Of a stretch of DNA of 32,693 nt, positions 24,196 through 32,693 are shown in pieces. Position 1 is the first letter of the stretch. Each line of letters opens with the position of its first letter. The translations under genes were made by a program, and so were the position numbers. This DNA is from Candidatus Poribacteria bacterium (GTDB lineage Bacteria > Poribacteria > WGA-4E > PCPOR2b): contig JAGWBT010000053.1 in assembly GCA_021295755.1 (NCBI GenBank), positions 1 to 32,693 on the forward strand. The letters are read 5' to 3'. The notes below the pieces were generated by a model. That model did no database searches. It had not been told where the DNA came from and saw only the letters and a program-made list of their open reading frames with translations.

Positions 24196-26544
24196 ATGAA
24201 AGCAATATGCTGGCGGATCGGTTTATTAGCGGGGTTGATGTGCGTTATGCTATCGACAGTCCCTGCTGCCGATGAAGAAGAACCGAAGCCCACAAAAACA
24301 GTTGACGAGACATTACAGATAAAAGAGATCGAGTTTCAAGGGATAATGGAGGAATCAGAGGGGTTAATTAAAAGTATCATACAAACCCGTGTTGACGAGG
24401 AAATCTCTCCTTACCAGCTGTCACAGGATAGCAAAAACCTGTATAAGGATACCGGCTTTTTCGAGGACATTCTCGTTGATGTCGAACCTGCTGAAGCGGG
24501 CGGATTAAAGGTCATTTATCACCTCATCCCAAACCCTAAAATCGAGGGTAACGTCAACATCATCGGCAACGAGCAGTTGAAATACAAAAAAATAAAAGAG
24601 GTAATTAGTCTCAAATCGGGAGAGCTTTTCAATGATCAGCGTCTCTGGGAAAGTAAACAGCAGGTCATGAAAAAGTACAAAGAATCGGGTTACTATCTGG
24701 CAGAAGTCCAAACGCATAAGGATATTGATTCCGAAACCAACACGATAGCCGTAACATTTGAAATTACGGAAGGGCAGCGGATTAAAGTCGAAGAAATTAA
24801 CTTCATCGGCAATGCTAACCTCTCACAAAAATCATTAAGCAAGCAGATGAAGACCCGCACAGGCAAGCATTTTGATGAGAATTTCTTCGAGGAAGATCTG
24901 ACCACGCTAACGCGATACTACCAAGACGCGGGATTCAACCAAGCAAGAATTACTAAGCACGAAAAGCGATTTTCCGATGATAAAACAGAACTGATGCTCG
25001 ACATCACTGTTGATGAAGGCCCCCAGTTTATTGTTGGGGAGTATAAGGTCAACCTCACGCAATCCGAAAAGCCCGCATTTTCCGAAGAAAAAATTCGTGA
25101 TATGCTGAGCCCGACCGAAGGAGAAATTTTTAATCGTGGAGAGTTCGAAGAGACACTTGCGAAAATTGAGGGAGAATACCAGAACAAAGGATACCTGCTC
25201 TCACGAGTGGACGCATCTCCCAATTTTGATGAAGTCAACGGTATCGTGGATGTAACGCTAAACGTCACCGAAGGCGATGTCATCATCATTGGCGATGTGC
25301 ATGTCAACGGGTTAGAAAAAACAAAGGACTACGTCATCCGACGCGAGTTGGAGCAACTGGATATCAAACCAGGAGAATTTTACGACGTGCAGGCGCTACG
25401 GAAAGCGCGGCAGCGAATCTTTCGGCTAGGATCGTTTGTTCGCAACGTTGAGTTCGTGCCGAGTCAGTCCCAAGAGGCTATCCGAGATCTGATTGTCACC
25501 ATCACAGAATCGCCGCGCACCGGTCTACTCAGTCTTGGTGGAGGTTACGGCACAGAAGGTGGCATCTTTGGGGTAGCGCAGGTTGGTGAAAACAATCTCT
25601 GGGGACGCGCCTATCGGATACACCTGAAAGGTGAGCTAGGGGCGCGCGATCGGCATACCGGCGAACTGCGTTTCAGCACCCCTTGGATCATGGGGACACC
25701 CACCCGTTTCAGCACTAGCTTATACAACACCCAGCGCACGCATCGATATTACGGTTCGATTTTTCGGGATAGAGGCTATGATCGATACACTTATAAACGT
25801 GTCGGTGGTTCTCTGACCTTTGGGCGGCCGCTATCCAAAAATACAGACCTATCAATTCGTCTCAAAAATGAAACGGTCGATGCACACGGATCAGGTGTAA
25901 CGACTATTGAAAATCGCCTCACCCGGAGTATAACTTTCAGCCTCGCCAGAGACACACGCGATTATCAGCGAAGTCTGCATGAACCTGTAGCCGGCTCACA
26001 TAACAGCATCTCTTATGAATACGCAGGTGGATTTTTCGGTGCGGACAATAAGTTTCAGAGGTACTCTGCGGACTCAAGTTGGTTCTTCAGAAGTTGGTTT
26101 AACCACGTCCTAGCCGGCCATGCGCGGGCGTCATACCTCAATAGCGAAAGTACCGATTGGCGGCTCTTATACTATGAGCGCTATCGACTCGGTGGAATCG
26201 ACACAGTTCGCGGTTATGAGGACTTTGAAATCTTTCCCAAAAACGCGAATACGGGCACGCGTAATTTTAATGGCGGTAACAAGGTGCTTTATGCAAATTT
26301 GGAATATCGCATCCCGTTTGCAAATCAGTTGACCGCCGTCGCGTTCTTCGATGTAGGACAGGTATGGGACGAGAGCATTACAAACGTATTCAACGATTTT
26401 AAACTCAGGAAGGGCGCAGGGGTCGGCGTTCGCTTTGATCTGATGGGGATGTTGGCACGCCTTGAATGGGGCTACGGGTTTGATCGAGAAATTGAAGGAG
26501 GAAGAGGCGGAAAATTCCACTTTACGATTGGGCCGGGGTTTTAG
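24196..26544 (+). CDS. bamA: Outer membrane protein assembly factor BamA
   Basis: BamA inserts beta-barrel proteins into the outer membrane. The 782-aa protein has a signal peptide (MKAICWRIGLLAGLMCVMLS, cleavage near VPAA-DE). A run of POTRA domains to about residue 440 follows: for example IKEIEFQGI, PNPKIEGNVNIIGNEQL, IKVEEINFIGNANLSQ, FIVGEYKVNL, IIGDVHVNGLEKTKDYVIRR. A 16-strand Omp85 barrel then begins at TGLLSLGGGYGTEGG, includes RYRLGGIDTVRGYEDFEI (the L6 VRGY/F motif) and ends in HFTIGPGF with a terminal aromatic residue, the usual barrel signal. The start has a very strong GGAGGAGG site. It is followed by ompH and lpxD, the classic order. Confidence 0.96.
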   Translation: MKAICWRIGLLAGLMCVMLSTVPAADEEEPKPTKTVDETLQIKEIEFQGIMEESEGLIKSIIQTRVDEEISPYQLSQDSKNLYKDTGFFEDILVDVEPAEAGGLKVIYHLIPNPKIEGNVNIIGNEQLKYKKIKEVISLKSGELFNDQRLWESKQQVMKKYKESGYYLAEVQTHKDIDSETNTIAVTFEITEGQRIKVEEINFIGNANLSQKSLSKQMKTRTGKHFDENFFEEDLTTLTRYYQDAGFNQARITKHEKRFSDDKTELMLDITVDEGPQFIVGEYKVNLTQSEKPAFSEEKIRDMLSPTEGEIFNRGEFEETLAKIEGEYQNKGYLLSRVDASPNFDEVNGIVDVTLNVTEGDVIIIGDVHVNGLEKTKDYVIRRELEQLDIKPGEFYDVQALRKARQRIFRLGSFVRNVEFVPSQSQEAIRDLIVTITESPRTGLLSLGGGYGTEGGIFGVAQVGENNLWGRAYRIHLKGELGARDRHTGELRFSTPWIMGTPTRFSTSLYNTQRTHRYYGSIFRDRGYDRYTYKRVGGSLTFGRPLSKNTDLSIRLKNETVDAHGSGVTTIENRLTRSITFSLARDTRDYQRSLHEPVAGSHNSISYEYAGGFFGADNKFQRYSADSSWFFRSWFNHVLAGHARASYLNSESTDWRLLYYERYRLGGIDTVRGYEDFEIFPKNANTGTRNFNGGNKVLYANLEYRIPFANQLTAVAFFDVGQVWDESITNVFNDFKLRKGAGVGVRFDLMGMLARLEWGYGFDREIEGGRGGKFHFTIGPGF

Positions 26545-26615
26545 CAAACATGACGTATTAGCATTTCTTAAATAGCGATGATCCCATGTCGGGGTCTCCA
26601 CCACACGGAGGTTTT

Positions 26616-27227
26616 ATGAATCAATTTTTGAAGTTTTACCTAGGAGTCACTGTTATCCTATTCGGATCGCTTTGTCTGGGTTTGGGTGCCGCGGCAGAAA
26701 ACAACTTTAAACTAGGTGTTGTTGACACACAAAGGGTATTTGAAAATTTTGCAAAGGCTCAAGAAGCCAATGAGATTCTGAAGAATGCCCAAGACAAGTT
26801 GACAAATCAACTCAGAGACATCCAGCAACAAATCGACACGATGGTGGAACGACTGGAGAAGCAGAAACTGTTTCTTGACGCCCCTGAAACTCAGGCGCTG
26901 GAAGCCGATATTGGTCTCAAAAGGCAAGAGCTCCAGCGGGAATTGGAAAATGGTCAAGATTCAATTATGGCCAAACGCGAAGAATTGCTTGCACCGCTAA
27001 CACAGGAAATCGAAGGTCTGCTTCGACAAGTAGGTGAGAGTGAAGGATATAGCCTTATCCTTGAAAAACGTCTGGTGACACTTTATGTCGATCCAAAGTA
27101 TGATCTGACCGAGAGGGTCCTCAAGCTGCTAAACGACGCATCCGAAAAAGAAAAATCGAAGGACGCTCAACAATCGGCGACTCCCCCTGAAACGGAGACA
27201 GGAAAGGAAGGGGAAAAGAATAACTAA
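26616..27227 (+). CDS. ompH: OmpH/Skp-family periplasmic chaperone
   Basis: Skp-like chaperones keep outer-membrane proteins soluble on the way to BamA. ATG 26616 is chosen (203 aa): it follows GGAGG and opens a signal peptide, MNQFLKFYLGVTVILFGSLC to GAAA-EN. The mature part starts FKLGVVDTQRVFENFAKAQE, the family's typical opening. A long coiled coil (about 45-130) and GYSLILEKRLVTLYVDPKYDLTERVLKLLN follow. The tail is charged and low in complexity. A start at 26586 would put ten polar residues ahead of the signal. It lies between bamA and lpxD. Confidence 0.92.
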   Translation: MNQFLKFYLGVTVILFGSLCLGLGAAAENNFKLGVVDTQRVFENFAKAQEANEILKNAQDKLTNQLRDIQQQIDTMVERLEKQKLFLDAPETQALEADIGLKRQELQRELENGQDSIMAKREELLAPLTQEIEGLLRQVGESEGYSLILEKRLVTLYVDPKYDLTERVLKLLNDASEKEKSKDAQQSATPPETETGKEGEKNN

Positions 27228-27297
27228 TGATTGCCCACTAGCTCCAACGCTAGAGAAAACCGGTTGAAGCCACAGGGCAGCCTACCCTCAAGCAATT

Positions 27298-28362
27298 ATG
27301 GTAAAAACACTCAAAGAGATTAGCGAATTAATCGACGGGGAGTTATTAGGGGACGGCGAGATCGAGATTATCGGCGTCTCCGGGATTAAAGAGGCGAGAG
27401 AGCATGAGCTCACGTTTGTCGCCAACTCAAAGTACCTGCGCGAAATAGAACGCACACAGGCTTCTGCGATTATCGTTGGTCAGGACATCCCCTACAACGG
27501 CAAACCGCTTATTCGCGTTGACAATCCGTACTTTGCCTTTGTCAAAGTCCTGGAGCTGTTTGCATGGCGCAAACGGAAAACAACATACGGGGTTCATGAG
27601 ACCGCAATTATTGGCGACAATGTCCAGATCGGCGAAATGGTTTCCATTCAAGCTTACACCTATATTGGCGATAACGTCCAAATCGGCGATGGGACGATTA
27701 TCAGTCCCTTTGTGTATATCGGCGATGACACAAAAATTGGCAATGAAACCCTCATTTATCCCAATGTAACAATTCGTGAGGATGTCGAGATTGGGAATCG
27801 GGTTATCCTTCACTGCGGCGTCGTTATCGGCAGCGACGGATTCGGGTTCGCTTCGGTGAGCGATCGGCACCATAAAATACCACAAATCGGCACGGTGATC
27901 ATCGAAGATGATGTGGAAATTGGTGCAAACACAACGGTTGACCGCGCCACAATGACCAACGGTGCAACAATTATCAAACGAGGCACAAAACTCGATAACC
28001 TCATACAGATTGCGCATAATGTGGTGATTGGCGAAGATTGCTGCATCGCCGCCCAGACCGGCATCGCGGGAAGTGCCGAATTGAAAGACCGTGTGACGAT
28101 GGCGGGGCACTCTGGAGCCGTTGGACATATCACCATTGGGGCAGATAGTACCGTTTTTGCCAAATCAGCGGTGACCAAAGATCTCCCCGCAGGAAGTTAC
28201 GTATCCGGTTTCCCAGCAGAAAACCACGCGCAGCAACTGCGTATCCAAGCCTCCCTGCGCCGAATGCCAGAAATGCTGCAAGCGTTTTCGCGGCTACAAG
28301 AGCGTGTCACCCAACTAGAAGCGCAACTTAACGCAAACGACGACCAATCGGATGACTCGTAG
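27298..28362 (+). CDS. lpxD: UDP-3-O-acylglucosamine N-acyltransferase LpxD
   Basis: LpxD adds the N-linked 3-hydroxyacyl chain in lipid A synthesis in the cytoplasm. The 354-aa protein has the N-terminal uridine-binding domain (TLKEISELIDGELLGDGEIE; VSGIKEAREHELTFVANSKY). A left-handed beta-helix of hexapeptide repeats follows (many I/V-G-D/E units, about 97-290). The catalytic histidine is H240 in LIQIAHNVVIGE, one position from E. coli H239. GSDGFGFA and TTVDRATM are conserved. A C-terminal helix (LRRMPEMLQAFSRLQERV) closes it. Its presence implies a lipid A-type outer membrane. It ends the envelope cluster. Confidence 0.96.
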   Translation: MVKTLKEISELIDGELLGDGEIEIIGVSGIKEAREHELTFVANSKYLREIERTQASAIIVGQDIPYNGKPLIRVDNPYFAFVKVLELFAWRKRKTTYGVHETAIIGDNVQIGEMVSIQAYTYIGDNVQIGDGTIISPFVYIGDDTKIGNETLIYPNVTIREDVEIGNRVILHCGVVIGSDGFGFASVSDRHHKIPQIGTVIIEDDVEIGANTTVDRATMTNGATIIKRGTKLDNLIQIAHNVVIGEDCCIAAQTGIAGSAELKDRVTMAGHSGAVGHITIGADSTVFAKSAVTKDLPAGSYVSGFPAENHAQQLRIQASLRRMPEMLQAFSRLQERVTQLEAQLNANDDQSDDS

Positions 28363-28383
28363 CGTTCTAACGTAGGGGTTCTG

Positions 28384-28409
28384 TTGGTGGGGCTCCTACC
28401 CCACACCAA
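28384..28409 (+). terminator. Possible hairpin terminator after lpxD
   Basis: TTGGTGGGG and CCCCACACCAA form a stem of about nine pairs with one bulged A, 22 bases after lpxD. There is no T-run, so factor-independent termination is doubtful. The rest of the 204-bp gap up to 28567 shows no gene. Confidence 0.4.
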
Positions 28410-28566
28410 TACGATTCCATATCACGCCATGTCCAACAAGTCTGCGGATTTCCCACCTCCCCATCGTTATCCTTCAACGAGGGTCAATCCTCACCTAAGA
28501 AATACAGGAAGAACGCTATCAAAAAGTGCTGTATATCTTTAATCTGAAGCAGAAAGGAATCGAACT

Positions 28567-29469
28567 ATGATAAAATGTGCACTCATCAGTGGTAGAGGTA
28601 TGGGCTTGATGCACGGCGGAAACTTCCACAGCCATCCCGACGCCGAAGTTGTCGCTGTCTGCGACATGGACCCCGAACTGCTCGCCGCAGCCACAGAACA
28701 GTTTGGTGTCCCTGGATATTCAAACATCGAAGAATTACTTGCCAACTGCGACGTGGACCTGATGCTGATGATCGTCAATGAAACCCGACGAATTCCGCCT
28801 TTGCGGCAGCTGCTCGCAGCAGGTCAGAATGTGTTCACCGAGAAACCCCTCTGCGGTTTGGAGGGTCAATTCCGCGTCCGAGAGGATGACCTCCCCATCG
28901 CAGCCGCGGCAATCTCTGAGTGGCGCGATTCAGGTCTGAAATTCGGTATCGACTTCAACTACCGTTTCATGACCCACTTCCGAAAACTTCACGATGATGT
29001 AGTAGAAGGGCGATTGGGTGAAATACGGATGGTGCGTGCTCGGGCGCATTTCAACTGCTGGTCGCACGTGATTGATCAAATTCTCTGGAGCATGGGACGG
29101 CCCGAATGGGTGAGTGTTATGGGCGATCCAAGCGAAGAGGGCGGTTGGCAGCGTATGATTCAGATGCAGTGGGCAAACGGTGTGATCGGTTCGCTCGCTG
29201 GGAGCAACCTGTGGGGCTACGACGACCATCCGCTGCGCGTCATGATTGTTGGCGACGAGCGTTACGCCGAAGCCCGTGGTTTAGAGGGGTGGTATCGACG
29301 ACGCGAAGCCAATACCTCTGAAGATGAAGAACTTTGGGAAAACGAGGATGAGAACAGTTATCAGACATCCTTCCCCCGCATGGCTGACGGCGTAATCAAA
29401 GCCATGCAGATGGGGAAGCTGCATGGAACGAACTGTTATTCGAGGGCGCAGTCCATCGGTCAGCGTTAA
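28567..29469 (+). CDS. Gfo/Idh/MocA family oxidoreductase, C-terminus possibly shortened
   Basis: This 300-aa dehydrogenase begins KCALISGRGMGLMHGGNF, then VVAVCDMDPELLAAA and the catalytic VFTEKPLCG motif (about 93-101). FGIDFNYRFMTHF and NCWSHVIDQILWSMGRPEWV follow, the latter holding the position of the catalytic histidine. It is about 30-70 residues shorter than usual and ends abruptly after KLHGTNCYSRAQSIGQR. In another frame, from about 29424, 30 or so further codons (LLFEGAVHRSALNNGERVWL and on) run to TAA 29520-29522. That would restore a normal length, so a small indel near 29425 is possible. The start follows AGAAAGGA. The substrate is unknown. Confidence 0.85.
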   Translation: MIKCALISGRGMGLMHGGNFHSHPDAEVVAVCDMDPELLAAATEQFGVPGYSNIEELLANCDVDLMLMIVNETRRIPPLRQLLAAGQNVFTEKPLCGLEGQFRVREDDLPIAAAAISEWRDSGLKFGIDFNYRFMTHFRKLHDDVVEGRLGEIRMVRARAHFNCWSHVIDQILWSMGRPEWVSVMGDPSEEGGWQRMIQMQWANGVIGSLAGSNLWGYDDHPLRVMIVGDERYAEARGLEGWYRRREANTSEDEELWENEDENSYQTSFPRMADGVIKAMQMGKLHGTNCYSRAQSIGQR

Positions 29470-29589
29470 ACAACGGCGAGCGAGTGTGGTTGGCTGATGT
29501 GGAAAAAGCGGCAATGAGTTAATATTACCGCGAGTCAATAGTAGTAGGCATACTCTGTATGCCGTAATCCGTGCGCGAATCGACCTATA

Positions 29590-29602
29590 GCTCCAGCGGA
29601 GC
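29590..29602 (+). repeat. Palindrome GCTCC-AGC-GGAGC
   Basis: A perfect 5-bp inverted repeat with a 3-base loop lies in the 255-bp gap between the two convergent oxidoreductase genes. No T-tract follows. Confidence 0.45.
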
Positions 29603-29642
29603 CACAGGTGTAGCATGGGGTTGATACGCGTATGTAGTAATC

Positions 29643-29689
29643 GTCGAGTATAGAAACTCGACCTACAGGCGACCTAGCAACCTGCGTGA
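29643..29689 (+). repeat. 43-bp intergenic repeat, copy 2, with a 7-bp hairpin
   Basis: Bases 29647-29689 align without gaps to 7713-7755. In this copy GTCGAGT (29643-29649) and ACTCGAC (29656-29662) form a perfect hairpin that is not conserved in copy 1. It lies in the gap between convergent genes. Confidence 0.65.
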
Positions 29690-29724
29690 ATAACAATCAG
29701 TCACGCTCCCGTCTTGACTTTCGC

Positions 29725-30843
29725 TTAAGATCCCCCGTTCAACCGCTTGATGAGCGGATGACGACGGTCCTCCAACGGCAGGTACGCTCTCGCCTCCGTA
29801 AAATGGGATTCATAGACGGCACTGACACATTCTAGGGAAGTCAGCACTTGAGAACCACCGAGCTCCGGCTGCCGATCCTTGCGGATCGCGTCCACCATGT
29901 CCCGCACACTCCAGATCGAATGCCTACTCGACCACGATCGACCGTCAATTACAAAGACCTCTTCGGGTAGCAACACGCGTTTCCATTGGGGCGTGTGCGC
30001 AGCAAATGAAACATCGAAGGGACAATGCCACATTTCATCTACCCCAGTCTGGGGATTCGGCTTAATCATCAGTTGCCCTTCACTCCCTAAAATGTGAGGT
30101 CCCATCATCCAGCCCTGTAGCGGATCACGACAATAAAGCTCAATCAAACCGCTCGCACCTTTTTTCCCACCGAGATGAATCATCATTGTGTCCCCTGCCA
30201 CCATTCCGTTATCGCGCCGATCCGTCTTGCATAACTCGTTGCTGTGCATGATGTCGTCAACCCCAACTGGGTGTCTTCGATAGGTAGCCTGTGCATGAAC
30301 CCACGCAATGCCGTCCATGAAAAAATCCATCTCATCAAAGTAGTGAACACCCATCTCCATCAGCTCAAATCCTGCTTCGCGTCCCTTTCCCACCTCACGG
30401 ATAGAACGAAAGTCGCCAATCCGCCCCGATTCAATCCACTCCTTTGCATGACGAAATAGCGGCGTAAATCGATATTGATGACTCACCGCAAGCCGCACCC
30501 CTGCTCCTTTACAAGCCGCGACCATCCGATCAGCGGTTTCCAGGTCGGTAGAAAGCGGTTTCTCGCTCAAGACATTTATACCAGCCTCCGCAGCAGCAAT
30601 CGCAACCGGCGCGTGTAGTGGTGCATGGGTGCAAACACTGACGACATCCAACGTTTCCTTCTCAAACATCTCTTGGAAGTCGGTGTAACGATTGGATACG
30701 GCATACTCGTCCGCTCGTGCATTGAGTGCCGTGGGCTGAATGTCGCACAAGGCGACAAGCTCCACATCTTTCAGATTTGCGTATGCAGTTGCATGGCTCC
30801 GGCTGATTCCACCGCAGCCAACAATCCCAGCGCGTAATGTCAT
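29725..30843 (-). CDS. Gfo/Idh/MocA family oxidoreductase
   Basis: This 372-aa minus-strand dehydrogenase starts LRAGIVGCGGISRSHATAYA (residues 3-22), a complete Rossmann motif, then VALCDI. The catalytic VLSEKPLSTD motif is at about 90-99. SHQYRFTPLFRHAKEWI opens the C-terminal domain. The family's catalytic-histidine position is filled by MEMGVHYFDEMDFF. The long C-terminal part includes HILGSEGQLMIKPNPQTGV. The length and motifs are complete. It is transcribed toward 28567 and shares strand with the WD40 gene 54 bases upstream, so the two could be co-transcribed. The family is usually catabolic; the substrate is unknown. Confidence 0.92.
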   Translation of the reverse strand: MTLRAGIVGCGGISRSHATAYANLKDVELVALCDIQPTALNARADEYAVSNRYTDFQEMFEKETLDVVSVCTHAPLHAPVAIAAAEAGINVLSEKPLSTDLETADRMVAACKGAGVRLAVSHQYRFTPLFRHAKEWIESGRIGDFRSIREVGKGREAGFELMEMGVHYFDEMDFFMDGIAWVHAQATYRRHPVGVDDIMHSNELCKTDRRDNGMVAGDTMMIHLGGKKGASGLIELYCRDPLQGWMMGPHILGSEGQLMIKPNPQTGVDEMWHCPFDVSFAAHTPQWKRVLLPEEVFVIDGRSWSSRHSIWSVRDMVDAIRKDRQPELGGSQVLTSLECVSAVYESHFTEARAYLPLEDRRHPLIKRLNGGS

Positions 30844-30897
30844 TGATATGCCTTCCTTTCTGTTTTCAATGAACTGAATGAGAGCGCCATCAATTCA

Positions 30898-32693
30898 TTA
30901 CTCGATGAAATCTGACATCTCCCACACTAGGATCGGTCCAGTCGATGACCCAGAGACGAGTTTTGTGCCGTCGGGCGAAAATGCCACAGACATCAAGGCG
31001 CGTCCATCTCCTTGAAATGTGTCGAGATGGCTGCCCGTCTCTACATCCCACAACTCAACCGTGTTATCCGACCCCGATGCGAGCTTTGTGCCGTCGGGGG
31101 AGAACGCCACAGACCAAACCCAATCCCTATGCCCCTCAAGTGTATCAACATCTGTGCCCGTCTCAACATCCCACAATTTAACAGTTCTGTCTTTCGATCC
31201 TGAGGCAAGTCTCGTCCCATCGGGTGAGAACGCTACAGACCTAACCTCGTCTGTATGCCCCTCAAATGTAGCAATATTTTTTTCCGTCTCAGCATTCCAC
31301 AACTTAACGGTTTTGTCCTTCGATCCTGAGGCGAACCTCGTACCGTCGGGGGAAAATACCATAGAGTAAACCCCATTCGTATGCCCTCGGAGCGTGGCGG
31401 TATTTTCTCCTGTCTTAACATCCCACAGCCTGATATTCTTGTCGTCCGATCCCGAGGCAAGTCTCGTCCCATCGGGCGAAAACACCACAGACCAAACCCA
31501 ACCCCTAGATCCTTGGAGTGTGGCGATATTTCTGCCCGTCTCAATATCCCATAACTTGATCCTTCCGACCGCCCCCGGAGTGGAAGCTAGTGTCGCGCCA
31601 TCGGGTGAAAATGCCACAGACATAACCGCTCCCATTTTTTCTGAGAACGTGACAACCTGTTTTCCCGTCTCTATCTCCCATAATTTGACACCTTGTGACA
31701 CAGATAAACCTGTAGCGAGTTTGGCACCATCGGGCGAAAACGCTATAGAATTGACTCCATCTAGATGCCCTGCAATCGTATTGATATTCTTTCCTGTCGA
31801 AACCTCCCATATTTCAACCGTTCCATACCCTCCTGAAATGGAGGAAGCGAGTTTCGTACCATCAGGGGAGAATGCCACAGAGGTGGACAATCCTCGAGGC
31901 CCGTGGAATGTGTTCATATTTTCTCCTGACGAAACGTCCCATAGTTTGACCATTCCATCCGTATCTCCCGAGGCGAGTGTCGTGCCATCGGGCGAAAACG
32001 CTACAGAGGTGACTCGAGATCTATGTTGTACAGATTTGAAAGCACGACGAGCAAAAATCTGAAGCATCTGCTCCCCAGCGGAGGGATTATCTGTACCTCC
32101 GGACGTTCTGATATTTTTTCCTGTCTTAACATCCCACAACCCGACGGTTGTATCTGCTGACCCTGAAGCGAGTTTTGTACCATCAGGTGAAAATGCTATA
32201 GATTCGACTCTGTCTGTATGTCCCGTAAGTGTGGTGATATTTTTTCCTGTCTCAACCTCCCACAGTTTGATGGTTTTATCTATAGATCCCGAAGCGAGTT
32301 TCGTACCATCAGGTGAGAATGCCACAGATCTTGGTAATTCCACATGCCCTGTGAGTGTGTTAATATTTTTTCCTGTCTCAACTTCCCACAATTTGACGGT
32401 TTTGTCGATTGACACCGAAGCGAGTTTTGTACCATCAGGCGAGAACACCACAGACCAGATCAATCCTGTATGCCCATCAAGCGTGGCAATATTTGTCCGT
32501 GTTGCAAAATCCCACAGTTGGATCGTATCTCCATCTGCCCCGGCGAGCTTCGTGCCATCGGGCGAGAACACCACAGCGTGTGCCCAATGGGAGTCCGTGG
32601 CGAGTAGCGCCAGTTCACGACCTGTCTTCGCATCGTAAAGCCAAACGCCGATGTTACTTGCTACTGCGATGTATGCACCATCAGGCGAAAACG
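30898..32693 (-). CDS. WD40-repeat protein, N-terminus beyond the right edge (partial)
   Basis: The minus-strand frame is open from the window edge (first full codon near 32691) to TAA/TGA-type stop at 30898. It is made entirely of WD40 units of about 42 residues, each with FSPDG at the start and LW(D/E)V(E)TG near the end. Fourteen units are visible in about 597 residues, enough for two seven-bladed propellers. Typical text is VAFSPDGTKLASGS then DKTVKLWDVETG. The unit near 32000-32150 carries an extra segment of about 24 residues containing EQMLQIFARRAF. The last residues are VWEMSDFIE, with no extra domain. A GTG at 32574 is not the real start, because an upstream unit is still in frame. 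Such proteins scaffold complexes; the role here is unknown. Confidence 0.9.
   Translation of the reverse strand, partial: FSPDGAYIAVASNIGVWLYDAKTGRELALLATDSHWAHAVVFSPDGTKLAGADGDTIQLWDFATRTNIATLDGHTGLIWSVVFSPDGTKLASVSIDKTVKLWEVETGKNINTLTGHVELPRSVAFSPDGTKLASGSIDKTIKLWEVETGKNITTLTGHTDRVESIAFSPDGTKLASGSADTTVGLWDVKTGKNIRTSGGTDNPSAGEQMLQIFARRAFKSVQHRSRVTSVAFSPDGTTLASGDTDGMVKLWDVSSGENMNTFHGPRGLSTSVAFSPDGTKLASSISGGYGTVEIWEVSTGKNINTIAGHLDGVNSIAFSPDGAKLATGLSVSQGVKLWEIETGKQVVTFSEKMGAVMSVAFSPDGATLASTPGAVGRIKLWDIETGRNIATLQGSRGWVWSVVFSPDGTRLASGSDDKNIRLWDVKTGENTATLRGHTNGVYSMVFSPDGTRFASGSKDKTVKLWNAETEKNIATFEGHTDEVRSVAFSPDGTRLASGSKDRTVKLWDVETGTDVDTLEGHRDWVWSVAFSPDGTKLASGSDNTVELWDVETGSHLDTFQGDGRALMSVAFSPDGTKLVSGSSTGPILVWEMSDFIE

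Noticed and set aside
27427-28128. A 233-codon minus-strand frame opposite lpxD
   Set aside because: It is antisense to a complete LpxD with intact hexapeptide repeats; the length follows from the regular repeat codons, not from coding selection.
30945-32638. Long plus-strand open frames across the WD40 gene
   Set aside because: They are antisense shadows of the repeated WD40 units. The repeating unit makes a stop-free complementary frame, and the proteins are low in complexity.
30898-32693. Regularly spaced similar blocks as a CRISPR array
   Set aside because: The period is about 126 bases, the blocks are in frame and encode WD40 units; no constant repeat with variable spacers is present.

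Overview
The window looks like a chromosomal segment of a diderm (outer-membrane) bacterium. It carries lnt, a lolC/lolD-type lipoprotein exporter, bamA, an ompH/skp-type chaperone and lpxD. The mix of Gfo/Idh/MocA oxidoreductases (four, one broken), a phytanoyl-CoA dioxygenase-like protein, a DAO-type flavoprotein and a large WD40 protein recalls Candidatus Poribacteria or related sponge/marine lineages. That assignment is inference from gene content; no marker gene was searched.

Layout. 1-1187: the 3' end of a D-2-hydroxyacid dehydrogenase gene, then a Gfo/Idh/MocA gene broken by a short deletion that removes its EKP motif. 1281-4855: a compact selenocysteine locus, selA-selB-tRNA-Sec(UCA). 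4873-5479: a BrnT/BrnA toxin-antitoxin pair whose toxin frame has an in-frame TGA at codon 7. 5591-7468: mutL. 7768-10918: a second Gfo/Idh/MocA gene and a PhyH-DAO operon. 11044-15826: an accessory island with a damaged nucleotidyltransferase and its overlapping small partner, an orphan antitoxin-like gene, and a translationally coupled pair (218 aa + 981 aa) of unknown function. The pair is the best candidate here for an undescribed system. 15896-28362: a core block of lnt, prfB (with the classic programmed +1 frameshift), lysS, a mazEF-like pair with frameshifted mazF, lolC, lolD, ilvE, bamA, ompH and lpxD. 28567-32693: two more Gfo/Idh/MocA genes on opposite strands and a 14-repeat WD40 protein that runs off the right edge.

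How the genes work together. SelA, SelB and tRNA-Sec form three of the four parts of the bacterial UGA-Sec machinery; selD is not in the window. RF2 competes for the same UGA codons and controls its own synthesis through a UGA frameshift. Lnt, LolC/D, BamA, OmpH and LpxD cover lipoprotein maturation, lipoprotein export, outer-membrane protein assembly and lipid A synthesis. The oxidoreductases, dioxygenase and flavoprotein look catabolic, with unknown substrates.

Two themes stand out. First, damage is concentrated in accessory genes: a 17-nt deletion, a nonsense codon, a 4-nt duplication and a 1-nt loss, while every core gene reads intact. In the two recognisable toxin-antitoxin pairs it is the toxin that is broken. 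Second, short tandem repeats with 7-, 8- or 9-bp periods recur, mostly just upstream of start codons and once in frame inside lnt. Small palindromes and a duplicated 43-bp element also occur in intergenic DNA. No CRISPR array, rRNA, insertion sequence or attachment site was seen.
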